This document shows, one piece after another, positions 50,898 to 59,912 of a stretch of 64,000 nucleotides of DNA. Source of the stretch: Rhodothermus marinus DSM 4252. GTDB taxonomy: Bacteria > Bacteroidota > Rhodothermia > Rhodothermales > Rhodothermaceae. The notes below the pieces were generated by a model that saw only the letters and a program-made list of their open reading frames with translations, ran no database searches and was not told where the DNA came from. The translations under genes were made by a program, and so were the position numbers. Each line of letters starts with the position of its first letter. The stretch's first letter is position 1. Location: assembly GCF_000024845.1 (NCBI RefSeq), contig NC_013501.1:934001-998000 (forward strand), in the 5' to 3' direction.

Positions 50898-51230
50898 ATG
50901 CTGGCCATTTTGCGTAAACGGGCGGCGGGATTATCCCTGCTCTTTCTGATCGGCGCTTTCGGGTTGCCGGCGGCGCATCTGGTGCGCCATGTCCTGCAGC
51001 CCGAATCAGCCGTCTGTACGGTCGGTGAGGGACTTTACCGGAGCCCGGACTGTCAGCACCTGCCCGATCCCTGCCGTCTGTATGCCAGTCTACGCTCGCT
51101 GCCCGCCGTTACCCCGACGTTCCCGGAGCTGTGGACGCAGTGGGAGGAGCTTCCCGTTGCGAAAGTCCGGGTGATTCTTTCCACCCTGTCTTTCGCCCAT
51201 GCCAGCCGTGCGCCTCCGGTTCTGTGCTGA
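50898..51230 (+). CDS. small exported Cys-containing protein, unknown function
   Basis: Predicted protein of 110 residues that I do not recognise. Residues 1-26 look like a signal or anchor segment (LSLLFLIGAFGLPAAHL). The mature part has four Cys and scattered His: HLVRHVL, then AVCTVGEGLYR, CQHLPDPC, and Cys at the very C-terminus. It is 81 bases ahead of a TonB receptor, with a promoter-like sequence 25 bases upstream. Small His/Cys exported proteins often accompany metal-linked receptors, so a metal-binding accessory role is possible but unproven. Confidence 0.6.
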   Translation: MLAILRKRAAGLSLLFLIGAFGLPAAHLVRHVLQPESAVCTVGEGLYRSPDCQHLPDPCRLYASLRSLPAVTPTFPELWTQWEELPVAKVRVILSTLSFAHASRAPPVLC

Positions 51231-51311
51231 AGCCGGCCGGTTCAATCGGCCTGGCTATCTCTCCTGATTGTCCAGCGTCACCTTTCTCAGCACAGAATTG
51301 GGGTGTCAGCC

Positions 51312-53591
51312 ATGAAGCAGTCTGTACGGACAGGACTACTCGTGCTTATTCTGCTCGTTTCGGGAATTTCAACGGGACTTGCGCAGGTACTGGAAGGACG
51401 GGTCACCGACGCAACGACCGGGGCGCCGCTGATCGGCGCCAACGTGCTCGTGCTTTCGGTGCAGACGGGAACCACGACCGACGCGGAAGGACGTTACCGG
51501 CTCCTGCTCCCCCGACCCGGTCGCTATCGCGTACTGTTCAGCTTCGTGGGCTATCAACCGGAAACGCGCGAGGTCGTGCTCTCCGAAGCGGGGCCGGTTC
51601 GTCTGGATGTGGCGCTGACGCCCACCTCCATTGAGGCGCCCGCCGTCACCATTACGGCCAAGGCGCAGGCTACCGATGTGCTTTCGACGCCGCAGGCGGT
51701 GGCCGTGCTCGAAGGCGATGCGCTGCGGCTGGCCCGCGGCATGACGGCCGTCGATGCGCTGGCGCAGACGCCGGGTGTGCATCTGGTGCATACGGGCACC
51801 GGCATTGCCAAGCCGATGATCCGGGGCCTGACGGCGCAGCGTGTGCTGGTGGTGCAGGATGGCATCCGGCAGGAAGGCCAGCAGTGGGGCGACGAGCACG
51901 GCGTGGAAATCGACGCCCACGCGGCCGAGCGCATCGAGGTGGTCAAGGGCCCGGCCAGCCTGCTCTACGGCTCCGACGCGCTGGGCGGGGTCGTGCAACT
52001 GGCCACCGAAGGGCCGTTCGGCTACGACCGGCCGCTCACCGGCGCGGTCACGTTCGAGGGCGCCAGCAACACGCGCATGGGCGGGTTGCATGTGGAAGCG
52101 GGCGGTCGCCAGGGCAACTGGGCCTATGCGGGCAACCTGACGTTCCGACAGGCCGGTGCCTACGACACGCCCCGGGGGACGGTCCCCAACACCGGGCTGG
52201 AGGAACGCAACGGCATGCTTCAGCTCGGCTACGAAAACCACGCCGCGCGCTGGGAGCTGGCCTACAAGCGGTACCGCGCCCGCATCGGATTCTTCGAGCC
52301 GGAGGAAGATGAGGCGACTGCGGAAACGCCCGATCGCTACCGCATCGGGGAGCCTTACCAGCAGGTGGATCATGACCTGCTGCAGCTTCGCTCGCGGTGG
52401 CGCCTGGGAGCCGATCGGCTGGAGCTGAACGCAGCCTGGCAACAGAACCGGCGGCGGGAATTCGGGCACCATCACGAGGCGGACGAGGAAGAGGCGCCCC
52501 ACGTTGACGAGCACGAGGCCCCTTCGCTGTATCTGCGGCTCAGCACCCTGACCTCCGACCTGCGTTTCCACCACCGGCCCCTCGGTCCGCTTTTCGGCAC
52601 GATCGGCCTGAGCGGCTTTTTCCAGCGCAACGAAACGCTGGCCGAGGAGGCGCTTATTCCGGGCGCGCGCACCTGGAACGGGGCCGTGTACGTGTTCGAG
52701 GAGCTGGTGCTACCGCGCCTGACCATCAGCGGCGGGGTGCGGTGGGATGGCCGGCGGCTTTCGGTAGAGGCCAACGAGGACCTTGGTGTGGTGGCCCAGA
52801 CGCGCACCTACAGTGCCTTCAGCGGGGCGGTGGGACTGGCCTGGCAGGTGCGCCCGGATCTGTCGCTGGCCTTCAACGTGGGCCGTGCCTGGCGGGCCCC
52901 CACGCTCAACGAACTCTTTTCGCAGGGCGTGCACGAAGGGACCAGCCGCTTCGAAGTGGGCACGCCGACGCTCCGGCCCGAGCAGAGCCTGAGTCTGGAC
53001 GGCACGCTGCGCTGGCTGCGCCCCCGCTGGTATCTGGAACTGAACGCCTTCGTCAACCGGATCGACCGCTTCATCTTCCCGCGGCCTACAGGCCAGCGTG
53101 ATCCGGACTCGGGGCTTTTTATCTATCAGTACGACCAGGCCCAGGCGCTGCTCTGGGGGGGCGAGCTGCTGCTGAACCTGGGGGTGACCGCGTGGCTGCA
53201 TCTGCACGTGGGTGGCGACGTGACCTACACGGAGAACCGGGAGACCGGCCAGCCGCTGCCGTTTTCGCCGCCGCCGCGTCTGATCACCGGGATCGAGGTG
53301 CACCGGGAGCGCTGGGGGCCGGCCAGCGAGGTCATGCTCCGACTGGGCCCTACGCTGGTGGCCGACCAGCGTCGCGTGGCGCCTGAGGAGGCGCCCACCG
53401 AGGGCTACGTGCTCTGGAATGCGGCGTTTTCGGCCCGCTGGCCGCTGGGCGCCTGGCAGCTGGTAACGGATCTGACCGTGCAGAACCTGCTGGACCGGGC
53501 CTACGTGAGCCATCTCAGCCGCCTGAGACCTTACGGCGTGCTGGACCCCGGCCGTAACGTGCAACTGCGCCTTATGCTGCGGCTACCCTGA
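51312..53591 (+). CDS. TonB-dependent receptor, probably metal-related
   Basis: Outer-membrane receptor of 759 residues. Signal peptide 1-24, carboxypeptidase-regulatory-like domain about 25-110 (GRVTDATTGAPLIGANVLV), plug about 115-225 (RVLVVQDGIRQEGQQWGDEH), then a barrel ending in R-x-M-L-R-L-P. An extracellular loop near 385-405 is His/Asp/Glu-rich (FGHHHEADEEEAPHVDEHEA), similar in kind to the metal-binding loops of ZnuD-type zinc receptors. The plug text resembles ZnuD/copper-receptor relatives. Zinc or another divalent metal is the inferred ligand. The ATG at 51312 is chosen over a GTG 9 bases earlier. Confidence 0.87.
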   Translation: MKQSVRTGLLVLILLVSGISTGLAQVLEGRVTDATTGAPLIGANVLVLSVQTGTTTDAEGRYRLLLPRPGRYRVLFSFVGYQPETREVVLSEAGPVRLDVALTPTSIEAPAVTITAKAQATDVLSTPQAVAVLEGDALRLARGMTAVDALAQTPGVHLVHTGTGIAKPMIRGLTAQRVLVVQDGIRQEGQQWGDEHGVEIDAHAAERIEVVKGPASLLYGSDALGGVVQLATEGPFGYDRPLTGAVTFEGASNTRMGGLHVEAGGRQGNWAYAGNLTFRQAGAYDTPRGTVPNTGLEERNGMLQLGYENHAARWELAYKRYRARIGFFEPEEDEATAETPDRYRIGEPYQQVDHDLLQLRSRWRLGADRLELNAAWQQNRRREFGHHHEADEEEAPHVDEHEAPSLYLRLSTLTSDLRFHHRPLGPLFGTIGLSGFFQRNETLAEEALIPGARTWNGAVYVFEELVLPRLTISGGVRWDGRRLSVEANEDLGVVAQTRTYSAFSGAVGLAWQVRPDLSLAFNVGRAWRAPTLNELFSQGVHEGTSRFEVGTPTLRPEQSLSLDGTLRWLRPRWYLELNAFVNRIDRFIFPRPTGQRDPDSGLFIYQYDQAQALLWGGELLLNLGVTAWLHLHVGGDVTYTENRETGQPLPFSPPPRLITGIEVHRERWGPASEVMLRLGPTLVADQRRVAPEEAPTEGYVLWNAAFSARWPLGAWQLVTDLTVQNLLDRAYVSHLSRLRPYGVLDPGRNVQLRLMLRLP

Positions 53592-53611
53592 CCTCGTGGA
53601 ATCCTGCAAAC

Positions 53612-53645
53612 AAAAAGGCCGTGGCGCATTTGCCACGGCCTTTTT
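53612..53645. terminator. bidirectional terminator between receptor and OmpA genes
   Basis: A perfect 14-bp stem (53612-53625 with 53632-53645), including A-tract and T-tract arms, lies between two convergent genes and can end transcription from both sides. Confidence 0.9.
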
Positions 53646-53657
53646 TATCTGTAACCG

Positions 53658-55148
53658 TCAGCGTGGCCAGCGAATTACGATCGTATCCACACGCCGTAGC
53701 TCGCGGCAACCCGGACGGTCGGCCGGGTTCGGGCAGGGCGGCGGCAGCTCGCCCAGGCCCCGGAAGATTAAGCGTTCCGGCTCGATGCCCTGCTGCTGGT
53801 AATAGTTGTACACGGCCAGCGCACGGCGCAGGGACAGCAGGGCATTGAACGCCTCGCCGCCCACGTAGTCGGTGTACCCGACGAGTTGCACGACCAGCTC
53901 GGGGCAGCTCTGAAGCACGCGAGCGTTCCGTTCGAGAACGGCACGGGCCGAATCGGTGAGGGTACTTCTGCCAAACTCAAAGGAGACCGATTCCAGCGTC
54001 GAGATCAGATCGCAGGCGGTCGGCTCCACCACGATCCGGGCCTGCACCGAGTCCCGCCCCAGCTCGTTGTCGGCGATCAACGAGACGGTGTAGGTGCCGG
54101 GCCGGTCGAAACGGTGCGCGGTCCTGGCATGGAGCGACATGGTGCCGGCCCGCAGGCCTTCTTCAAGGCGGTACTGGTTGTCGGTGGTCAGGGCGCCGTT
54201 GCCATCGCCAAAATTCCAGAAGTAGCGGATGGATGGCGCCCCTTCGATCTGCGCTTCAAAGGTGACAAAATTGCCGCGCTTGATCGTGTCGGCCAGTGGC
54301 TGGAACGAGACGATGCGGACGGCCCGCGGCGTTTCGACGACCTCGACCAGATGGGTCGCCGTGCGCACCACACCGGCCGCATTGCGCGCCTGCACCTGAA
54401 TCTCGTAGCGACCGGGCAGGCGATAGCGATGTTCGACCACCGGGCCGGTGTACTGCGTGCCGTCGCCCATGAACCAGATGTAGGAAACGGGCTGCGTAGC
54501 CTGATCATCGACGCGGGCCGTGAAGGTGCCGTACTCCCGGCGCTGAAGCTGCGCGGGACCTTCGATGTTCAGGGTCCGGATCGGGATCGGCAACGGGCGG
54601 AACGTGATGCGCAGGCCGGCTCCCAGAAAGCCCAGCCCGTCGAAGGCAGCACGACCGCTCCGGATACCTTCGGAAGCCCGGTCAGGAAAGACCGCGTTGG
54701 CGCTTCCTTCGACGAAAAAGGCCACGTTGCGCGTGAGCACATAGTCGGCGCCCAGCGCGGCGTTAATTCCGAAGCCCGTCTTGTAGCCGCCCAGCGTGAT
54801 GTGCGGACCGATGTTGAAATAATGGCTGAGGCGCTTGAAAGGAAAAACGCGCCAGCGAAGCAGCGCCTGAATGATGTGAAAACGATGATAGGTGCGGCTG
54901 ACCTTGGGATAGTTGCCGCCTTCGTAGGCCAGCCCGAGGCTCAATCCGAGCGGGAACTGATAGCCCAGTTCGCCTTTGAGCGCATACGGCTCGACCGCAT
55001 AGGTCGAGTAGTCCGTTTCGCTGAGCGACGGACCATAGCCGAAGCGCAGGAAGGGTCCGGGCGCAACCCAGACGCGCTGCGCGAAAAGGTCCGGTGCCGC
55101 CAGCAAAAGCAGCACGAAAAACCCGTAACGTAAACCCCCGTGTCGCAT
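53658..55148 (-). CDS. OmpA family outer-membrane protein with PKD domains
   Basis: Protein of 496 residues. Signal peptide 1-23 (ending DLFAQ), N-terminal beta-barrel-like region about 25-180, two PKD domains (YIWFMGDGTQYTGPVVEHRY and YFWNFGDGNGALTTDNQYR), and a C-terminal OmpA peptidoglycan-binding domain about 380-490 (VQLVGYTDYVGGEAFNALLS). PorE/PG-binding proteins and OmpA-PKD fusions are common in Bacteroidota surface systems. It probably links outer membrane and cell wall. It shares a terminator with the TonB receptor and a divergent region with merC-like. Confidence 0.87.
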   Translation of the reverse strand: MRHGGLRYGFFVLLLLAAPDLFAQRVWVAPGPFLRFGYGPSLSETDYSTYAVEPYALKGELGYQFPLGLSLGLAYEGGNYPKVSRTYHRFHIIQALLRWRVFPFKRLSHYFNIGPHITLGGYKTGFGINAALGADYVLTRNVAFFVEGSANAVFPDRASEGIRSGRAAFDGLGFLGAGLRITFRPLPIPIRTLNIEGPAQLQRREYGTFTARVDDQATQPVSYIWFMGDGTQYTGPVVEHRYRLPGRYEIQVQARNAAGVVRTATHLVEVVETPRAVRIVSFQPLADTIKRGNFVTFEAQIEGAPSIRYFWNFGDGNGALTTDNQYRLEEGLRAGTMSLHARTAHRFDRPGTYTVSLIADNELGRDSVQARIVVEPTACDLISTLESVSFEFGRSTLTDSARAVLERNARVLQSCPELVVQLVGYTDYVGGEAFNALLSLRRALAVYNYYQQQGIEPERLIFRGLGELPPPCPNPADRPGCRELRRVDTIVIRWPR

Positions 55149-55323
55149 AGTTGCTCAGAAAAATGACCAGCATGAAAAGACACAGGCCCGCTTATGGACA
55201 GGGAGTATACAAAACTTACATGGAGAAAACATAGCAGAGGCGGCGCTTTTTTAGAATCTTGCCCGTTATTTACGGCGTTTGCCGGCAGGTAGTTTTGACG
55301 TATAGTCTGGCGCATAACAACAA

Positions 55324-55791
55324 ATGTTGACCGAAAAATCACGGTGGGATCGGGTGGGGATCTGGCTTTCCGGGATCTGTCTTGTCCACTGTCTGCTGCT
55401 CCCACTGGCGCTGGTGGTGTTGCCGGTCAGTGCACTGGTGATCACCTGGCACGAAGACGTGCATATCGTATTTGCCGTGCTGCTGGTGCCCACCACGGCG
55501 CTGGCGTTTTATCAGGGCTATCGCCGACATCGTCAGAAGCGGGTGCTGTGGGGATTCGGTCCGGGACTGGCGCTGGTGCTGCTGGCCAGCTTTCCCGGCC
55601 ACGAAGCGCTGGGGGTGCTGGGCGGTACGCTGGTCACGATGCTCGGCAGCGCCTTGCTCATCTGGGGACACTGGCAGAACTGGCGGCTGCAGGCCCGGTG
55701 TGCGGTGCAGCCCGTGGCCGAATCCAAAGAAAATGCCACCGCAGGCACTACTGAATCCGCTTCGTTTTATACGATTTCTGAAAAATCATAG
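55324..55791 (+). CDS. MerC-like membrane protein
   Basis: Inner-membrane protein of 155 residues with four hydrophobic segments. SGICLVHCLLLPLALVVLPV contains the C-x3-HC-x3-P pattern of the MerC family, originally described as a mercury transporter. In Bacteroidota MerC-domain proteins commonly sit in zinc-repressed or metal-uptake loci, fitting the nearby receptor. The second Cys pair of mercury-type MerC is not obvious. Ligand unknown. Confidence 0.82.
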   Translation: MLTEKSRWDRVGIWLSGICLVHCLLLPLALVVLPVSALVITWHEDVHIVFAVLLVPTTALAFYQGYRRHRQKRVLWGFGPGLALVLLASFPGHEALGVLGGTLVTMLGSALLIWGHWQNWRLQARCAVQPVAESKENATAGTTESASFYTISEKS

Positions 55792-55808
55792 TGCATGTGA
55801 GAAAACAC

Positions 55809-55908
55809 GGGCGCACACGGTGGTGCGCCCCTACCAGGTCCTTGACCTTTTCCCTGTCCCGTAGGGGCGGACCCCTGTGTCCGCCCCGTCCGCCACACGG
55901 GGTGTGGC
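55809..55908. repeat. cluster of three palindromes (REP-like intergenic element)
   Basis: Three perfect hairpins lie within 100 bases: 55809-55830 (8-bp arms), 55864-55887 (9-bp arms) and 55892-55908 (7-bp arms). In addition GCCCCTAC at 55827-55834 is the inverse of GTAGGGGC at 55861-55868, pairing the first two units. The GTAGGGGCGGAC box style is that of dispersed intergenic repeats in many GC-rich bacteria. No ORF is present. Confidence 0.6.
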
Positions 55909-55967
55909 CCCTCATGCACCGGTAAATCAGCGATTCCTTATTAGACGAATCGAGCCTGGTACAGAAG

Positions 55968-56003
55968 AAAAAAAGCCTTCGCTGGCTCAGCGAAGGCTTT
56001 TTT
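55968..56003 (-). terminator. terminator of the RND efflux operon
   Basis: A 16-17-bp stem (55968-55984 with 55988-56003) with a 3-base loop; the minus strand ends in a T-run. It lies 19 bases beyond the RND stop. It could also act on plus-strand transcription. Confidence 0.88.
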
Positions 56004-56021
56004 CATGATCGACGAAGAAGC

Positions 56022-59000
56022 TCAGCGCCGGGACACAGCGCTTGGCCGGGTTTCTACGTCGGCCGGCGGGGTGTCCGTTGCGCCGTTGCCCACCTCGGCC
56101 GCCACGGGCGCGCGTCCCAGGAAACGCCGCAGATGGTTGGCGACCGAGTCGAACGACGAGTAGAGCACGGGCATGATCACCAGCGTCAGGAACGTCCCGA
56201 ACGTCAACCCGCTGATAATGGCCGTGCCCATCGGCCCCCAGAACTGGGTGTTTTCCGAGCCAAGCTGAAAGTTGGGCTCCCAGTTGATCAGCAATCCCAC
56301 AAAGTCGATGTTGATGCCGAACGTCAGCGGCACCAGGCCGATCACGGTGGTCAGCGCCGTCAGGATCACGGGACGCAGGCGTGTGGCGCCAGCCTCGATG
56401 ATCGCGTCGTGCTTGCTGAGTCCGCGTCGCTGAAGCTGCATCGTGTAGTCGATCAGCACGATGTTGTTGTTGACCACGATGCCGGCCAGCGAGATCAGCC
56501 CGATGAAGGTCATCAGTCCGAAGGCCGTGCGCGTAAGGATCAGGCCCAACAGCACGCCGATCAGGCTCAGCCCCACGGCGATCATGATCAGGAACGGTCC
56601 GCTGACGCGGTTGAACTGGGCGATCATGATCAGAAAGATCAGCGCCGAGCCGATGAGCAGCGCCGTGGTCAGAAAGCTGAACGACTCCTGCTGCTCTTCG
56701 TTTTCGCCCGTGTAGGCCAGGTGGTAGCCCGGCGGCAGCGACCGCTCGTAGTCGGCCAGGTACTGGCGCACCTGCTGCAACACGGCCTGGGCATTGTAGC
56801 CGGGTGCCACGTCGCCGCTGACGGTGGCGACGCGCTGCAGGTCCAGGCGCGTGATGGCGCCGAGTCCGCCGCCCAGCTCGAAGTCGGCCACGGCCGCCAG
56901 CGGAATCTGCTGGCCTTCGTGCAGAATGGTCAGGTTACGCAGGCTTTCGAGCGAGCGACGGTCGGCCTCCTTCAACCGGACGGTGATGTCGTATTCGTCC
57001 TCGCCCGTGCGGTACTGGCTGGCCTCGATACCGTTGATGGCGGCCCGCACGGTGGAGGCGATCTGTTGCGTGCTCAGCCCGAAACGTCCGGCCCGCTCCC
57101 GGTCGATGCGCACGCGCAGCTCCGGCCGCCCCGTGTTCAGGTTGTCGGTAATGTCCACCAGACCGGGAATGCGGCCTGTCGCGGCGGCTTCGATCAGCCG
57201 CTGCTTGATTTCCTGCGTGATGCGCACGATCTCCGTGAACTCGGGGCCGGAGATTTCGATGTTCACCGGCGGCCCGGTGGGCGGTCCCGGATTGTCCTGA
57301 TCGATCTTGATCGTCACGCCGGGGATGCCCTGCAACTGGCGGCGCAGCCGGTCAAGCGTCTCGCGGCTGGAGACGGCCCGGTCTTCGTAATCGACCAGAT
57401 CCAGCGTGATCGTGGCCACCTCGGGCTTCGACGAGCCGCCGCCGAACATCCGGTCGCCGCCCACCCCCACGTTCACCTGAATGTTTTTGACGTTGGCCCG
57501 GTCTTCCGGATGCTCGTTCAGTAGCTGCTCGATACGGGCCAGCGCCTCGCGGGCGATCCGATCGGTCGTCTCGACGTTCGTGCCCAGCGGGGCCGTCAGC
57601 GTGACCTGAATCTGGTTGGGGTCGGTCTTCGGGAAGAACTCGACGCCCGTGGGTGCAATGGCGAACATCGCCAGAATCGCGAAGAGCGCGCCGAGCACGC
57701 TGTTGAGCAGGCGGGCGCGATTGTCCGTGAGGATCAGGTAGCGACGGCCCCGGCGGTTCAGCAACGCGCCCAGCAGACCGACGACGATGATGAGCAGCGG
57801 CAGCGTCAGCAGCTCGACGATCGTGGTGAGGGCCACTTCGCGCGGGCTCAGGTACATGAGGCCGGTGATGACGAGCACCACGGCACCGAAGATCAACCCG
57901 CCGCGCACCGTCGCCCAGCCGCCCAGAAAAAGTGTCTCGAGCGTGTGCAGCACGATGCCGATCAGACCCACCACCGCCAGGATGGTGCCGGGAACCGTCA
58001 GCACCATCCCGGCCGGACCGCCGCCCAGCAGGGCCGAAAGGCCGCCGCCCAGCACCAGCAGCACCACGCCCAGCGTGAAGCTTCCCAGCGCGAACGTGTT
58101 GCGCAGCAGCGCATGCCGCACCGAATAGTCCCGCTCCAGCATCCAGCTCAGGAAGGCCCGGTAGCGCTGGATCAGGCCCGGCAGGCCGTGGTGGATGAAC
58201 CAGTTGCCGATCGGGCTGAAAATGTAGCGGTGGAGCAGGTAGATCACCGGAACGGCGACGGCCAGCACTACCAGCGTTTTCCAGTTGGCCAGCCCCAGCA
58301 CCAGCCCCAGCGTCAGGATCACGGCGGCCGCCAGCACACGCACCCGCCGGGGCGGACGCGGCGCTTTTTCGCCCTCTACGCGCATGAAGTAGCCGGTCAG
58401 CACCGGGTTGATCACCAGCGCCACGAACAGCGACGAGGTAAGCGTGATGATGAGCGTCAGCGGCAGAAAGCTCATGAACTCGCCGATAATGCCGGGCCAG
58501 AAGAGCATGGGCACGAACGCCGCCACCGTCGTGGCCGTCGAGGCTACCACGGCCCCGCCCACCTCGGCTGTGGCCAGCCGGGCCGCCTCGAAGCGACTGT
58601 AGCCCTGCTCCCGGAAGCGGTAGATGTTCTCGACAATGACGATGGCATTGTCGACGAGCATGCCCAGCGCGATGATCAGCGAGAAGAGAATGACGAAGTT
58701 GAGCGTGTAGCCGAGCGCCTGGAAGACCAGGAACGAGGTGAACATCGACAGCGGAATGGCAATGCCCACGAGCGTGGCCGTGCGCACGCCCAGGAAGAAC
58801 AGCAGCACCGCCACCACGAAGATCAATCCGCTGATGATGTTGTTTTCCAGGTCGCGAACGAGCGTTCGCACGTCCTCGCTCTGGTCGCCCGTGATGACCA
58901 CCTCGGTGCCGGCCGGGAAGGGGAAGCGGTCGAGCACTTGGCGGATGGCCTCGGTGGTCTCCAGAATGTTGGCCCCCGAGCGCTTGCGGATGCTCAGGCT

Positions 59001-59894
59001 CACCACCTGCAGCGGCTCGCCGGACTGATTGTGGACGGGCACCAGGCGACCGTCTTCTTCGCGTTGCAGCACGCGCAGATAAGCGTAGCTGTCGCGCTCT
59101 TTGTAGCCGAAGACCACCTCGGCCACGTCACGCACGTAGATCGGCTTACCGTTCGGCGCTTTGATCACAATGTTGTTGATCTCCTCCGGCACCTCGAACT
59201 CTCCGTCCACACGCACCAGGTAGTTGAGCCGGTCCACGTCGATGGAGCCGCCCGGCAGGTTCGTGTTTTCGCGCTGGATGGCGTTGATGACGTCGTTGAA
59301 GGTCAGGTTATAGGCCTGCAACGCCGCGCGATCGACGTTCACCTGCACCTCACGCTCCAGGCCGCCCACGACCGTGGCCTCCAGCACGTCCGGCAGCGCC
59401 TCCAGTTCGTCCGAAAGGTCCTCGGCCACTTCCTTCAGGCGCGAAAGCGCGTAGGGCGCCGCCAGGTTGATCGTCATGATGGGCAGCTCCGAGAGGTCGA
59501 TCTCGCTGACGATCGGCTCCTCGGCATCCTCGGGCAGCTCCGCCTTCGCGATGTCCACTTTATCCCGCACCTTCTGGAACGCCTCGTCCAGCGAGATCTG
59601 GTCGGGCATGAATTCCACCACGATCGTCGAGACGCCCTCCGTCGAGGTCGAGCGGATCTCGTCGATCCCGGTAATGCCCTGCAGCTCTTCTTCGATGGGC
59701 TTGGTGATCAGCGACTCGATGTCCTCCGGACTGGCGCCGGGGTACACCGTTGTGATGACGATATTGGGGATTTCGATGGAGGGAAAGGACTCCTTGGGAA
59801 TGGTCAGGTAGCTGACCAGCCCTCCGACGGCCAGCAGTACGGTCAGCACAAGGACCGTGGTACGCTGGCGTATGGCAAGATCGGTGATTTTCAT
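56022..59894 (-). CDS. RND efflux transporter permease (enlarged)
   Basis: Inner-membrane drug/metabolite exporter of 1290 residues; AcrB has about 1050. The N-terminus (LTIPKESFPSIEIPNIVITT, VYPGASPEDIE) is typical. The membrane proton-relay Asp is in GMLVDNAIVIVENI (about 413). Its partner Lys of AcrB is replaced in SLAGIVVNNNIVLIDYTMQL. Between the two halves (about residues 505-740, bases ~57,680-58,380) are extra hydrophobic segments, including LLVLGGGLSALLGGG and LLTLPLLIIVVGLLGALL. Substrate unknown. It is last in the tetR-tolC-adaptor-RND operon, 18 bases after the adaptor. Confidence 0.93.
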   Translation of the reverse strand: MKITDLAIRQRTTVLVLTVLLAVGGLVSYLTIPKESFPSIEIPNIVITTVYPGASPEDIESLITKPIEEELQGITGIDEIRSTSTEGVSTIVVEFMPDQISLDEAFQKVRDKVDIAKAELPEDAEEPIVSEIDLSELPIMTINLAAPYALSRLKEVAEDLSDELEALPDVLEATVVGGLEREVQVNVDRAALQAYNLTFNDVINAIQRENTNLPGGSIDVDRLNYLVRVDGEFEVPEEINNIVIKAPNGKPIYVRDVAEVVFGYKERDSYAYLRVLQREEDGRLVPVHNQSGEPLQVVSLSIRKRSGANILETTEAIRQVLDRFPFPAGTEVVITGDQSEDVRTLVRDLENNIISGLIFVVAVLLFFLGVRTATLVGIAIPLSMFTSFLVFQALGYTLNFVILFSLIIALGMLVDNAIVIVENIYRFREQGYSRFEAARLATAEVGGAVVASTATTVAAFVPMLFWPGIIGEFMSFLPLTLIITLTSSLFVALVINPVLTGYFMRVEGEKAPRPPRRVRVLAAAVILTLGLVLGLANWKTLVVLAVAVPVIYLLHRYIFSPIGNWFIHHGLPGLIQRYRAFLSWMLERDYSVRHALLRNTFALGSFTLGVVLLVLGGGLSALLGGGPAGMVLTVPGTILAVVGLIGIVLHTLETLFLGGWATVRGGLIFGAVVLVITGLMYLSPREVALTTIVELLTLPLLIIVVGLLGALLNRRGRRYLILTDNRARLLNSVLGALFAILAMFAIAPTGVEFFPKTDPNQIQVTLTAPLGTNVETTDRIAREALARIEQLLNEHPEDRANVKNIQVNVGVGGDRMFGGGSSKPEVATITLDLVDYEDRAVSSRETLDRLRRQLQGIPGVTIKIDQDNPGPPTGPPVNIEISGPEFTEIVRITQEIKQRLIEAAATGRIPGLVDITDNLNTGRPELRVRIDRERAGRFGLSTQQIASTVRAAINGIEASQYRTGEDEYDITVRLKEADRRSLESLRNLTILHEGQQIPLAAVADFELGGGLGAITRLDLQRVATVSGDVAPGYNAQAVLQQVRQYLADYERSLPPGYHLAYTGENEEQQESFSFLTTALLIGSALIFLIMIAQFNRVSGPFLIMIAVGLSLIGVLLGLILTRTAFGLMTFIGLISLAGIVVNNNIVLIDYTMQLQRRGLSKHDAIIEAGATRLRPVILTALTTVIGLVPLTFGINIDFVGLLINWEPNFQLGSENTQFWGPMGTAIISGLTFGTFLTLVIMPVLYSSFDSVANHLRRFLGRAPVAAEVGNGATDTPPADVETRPSAVSRR

Positions 59895-59912
59895 GGCTCC
59901 GAACCGATCGGG

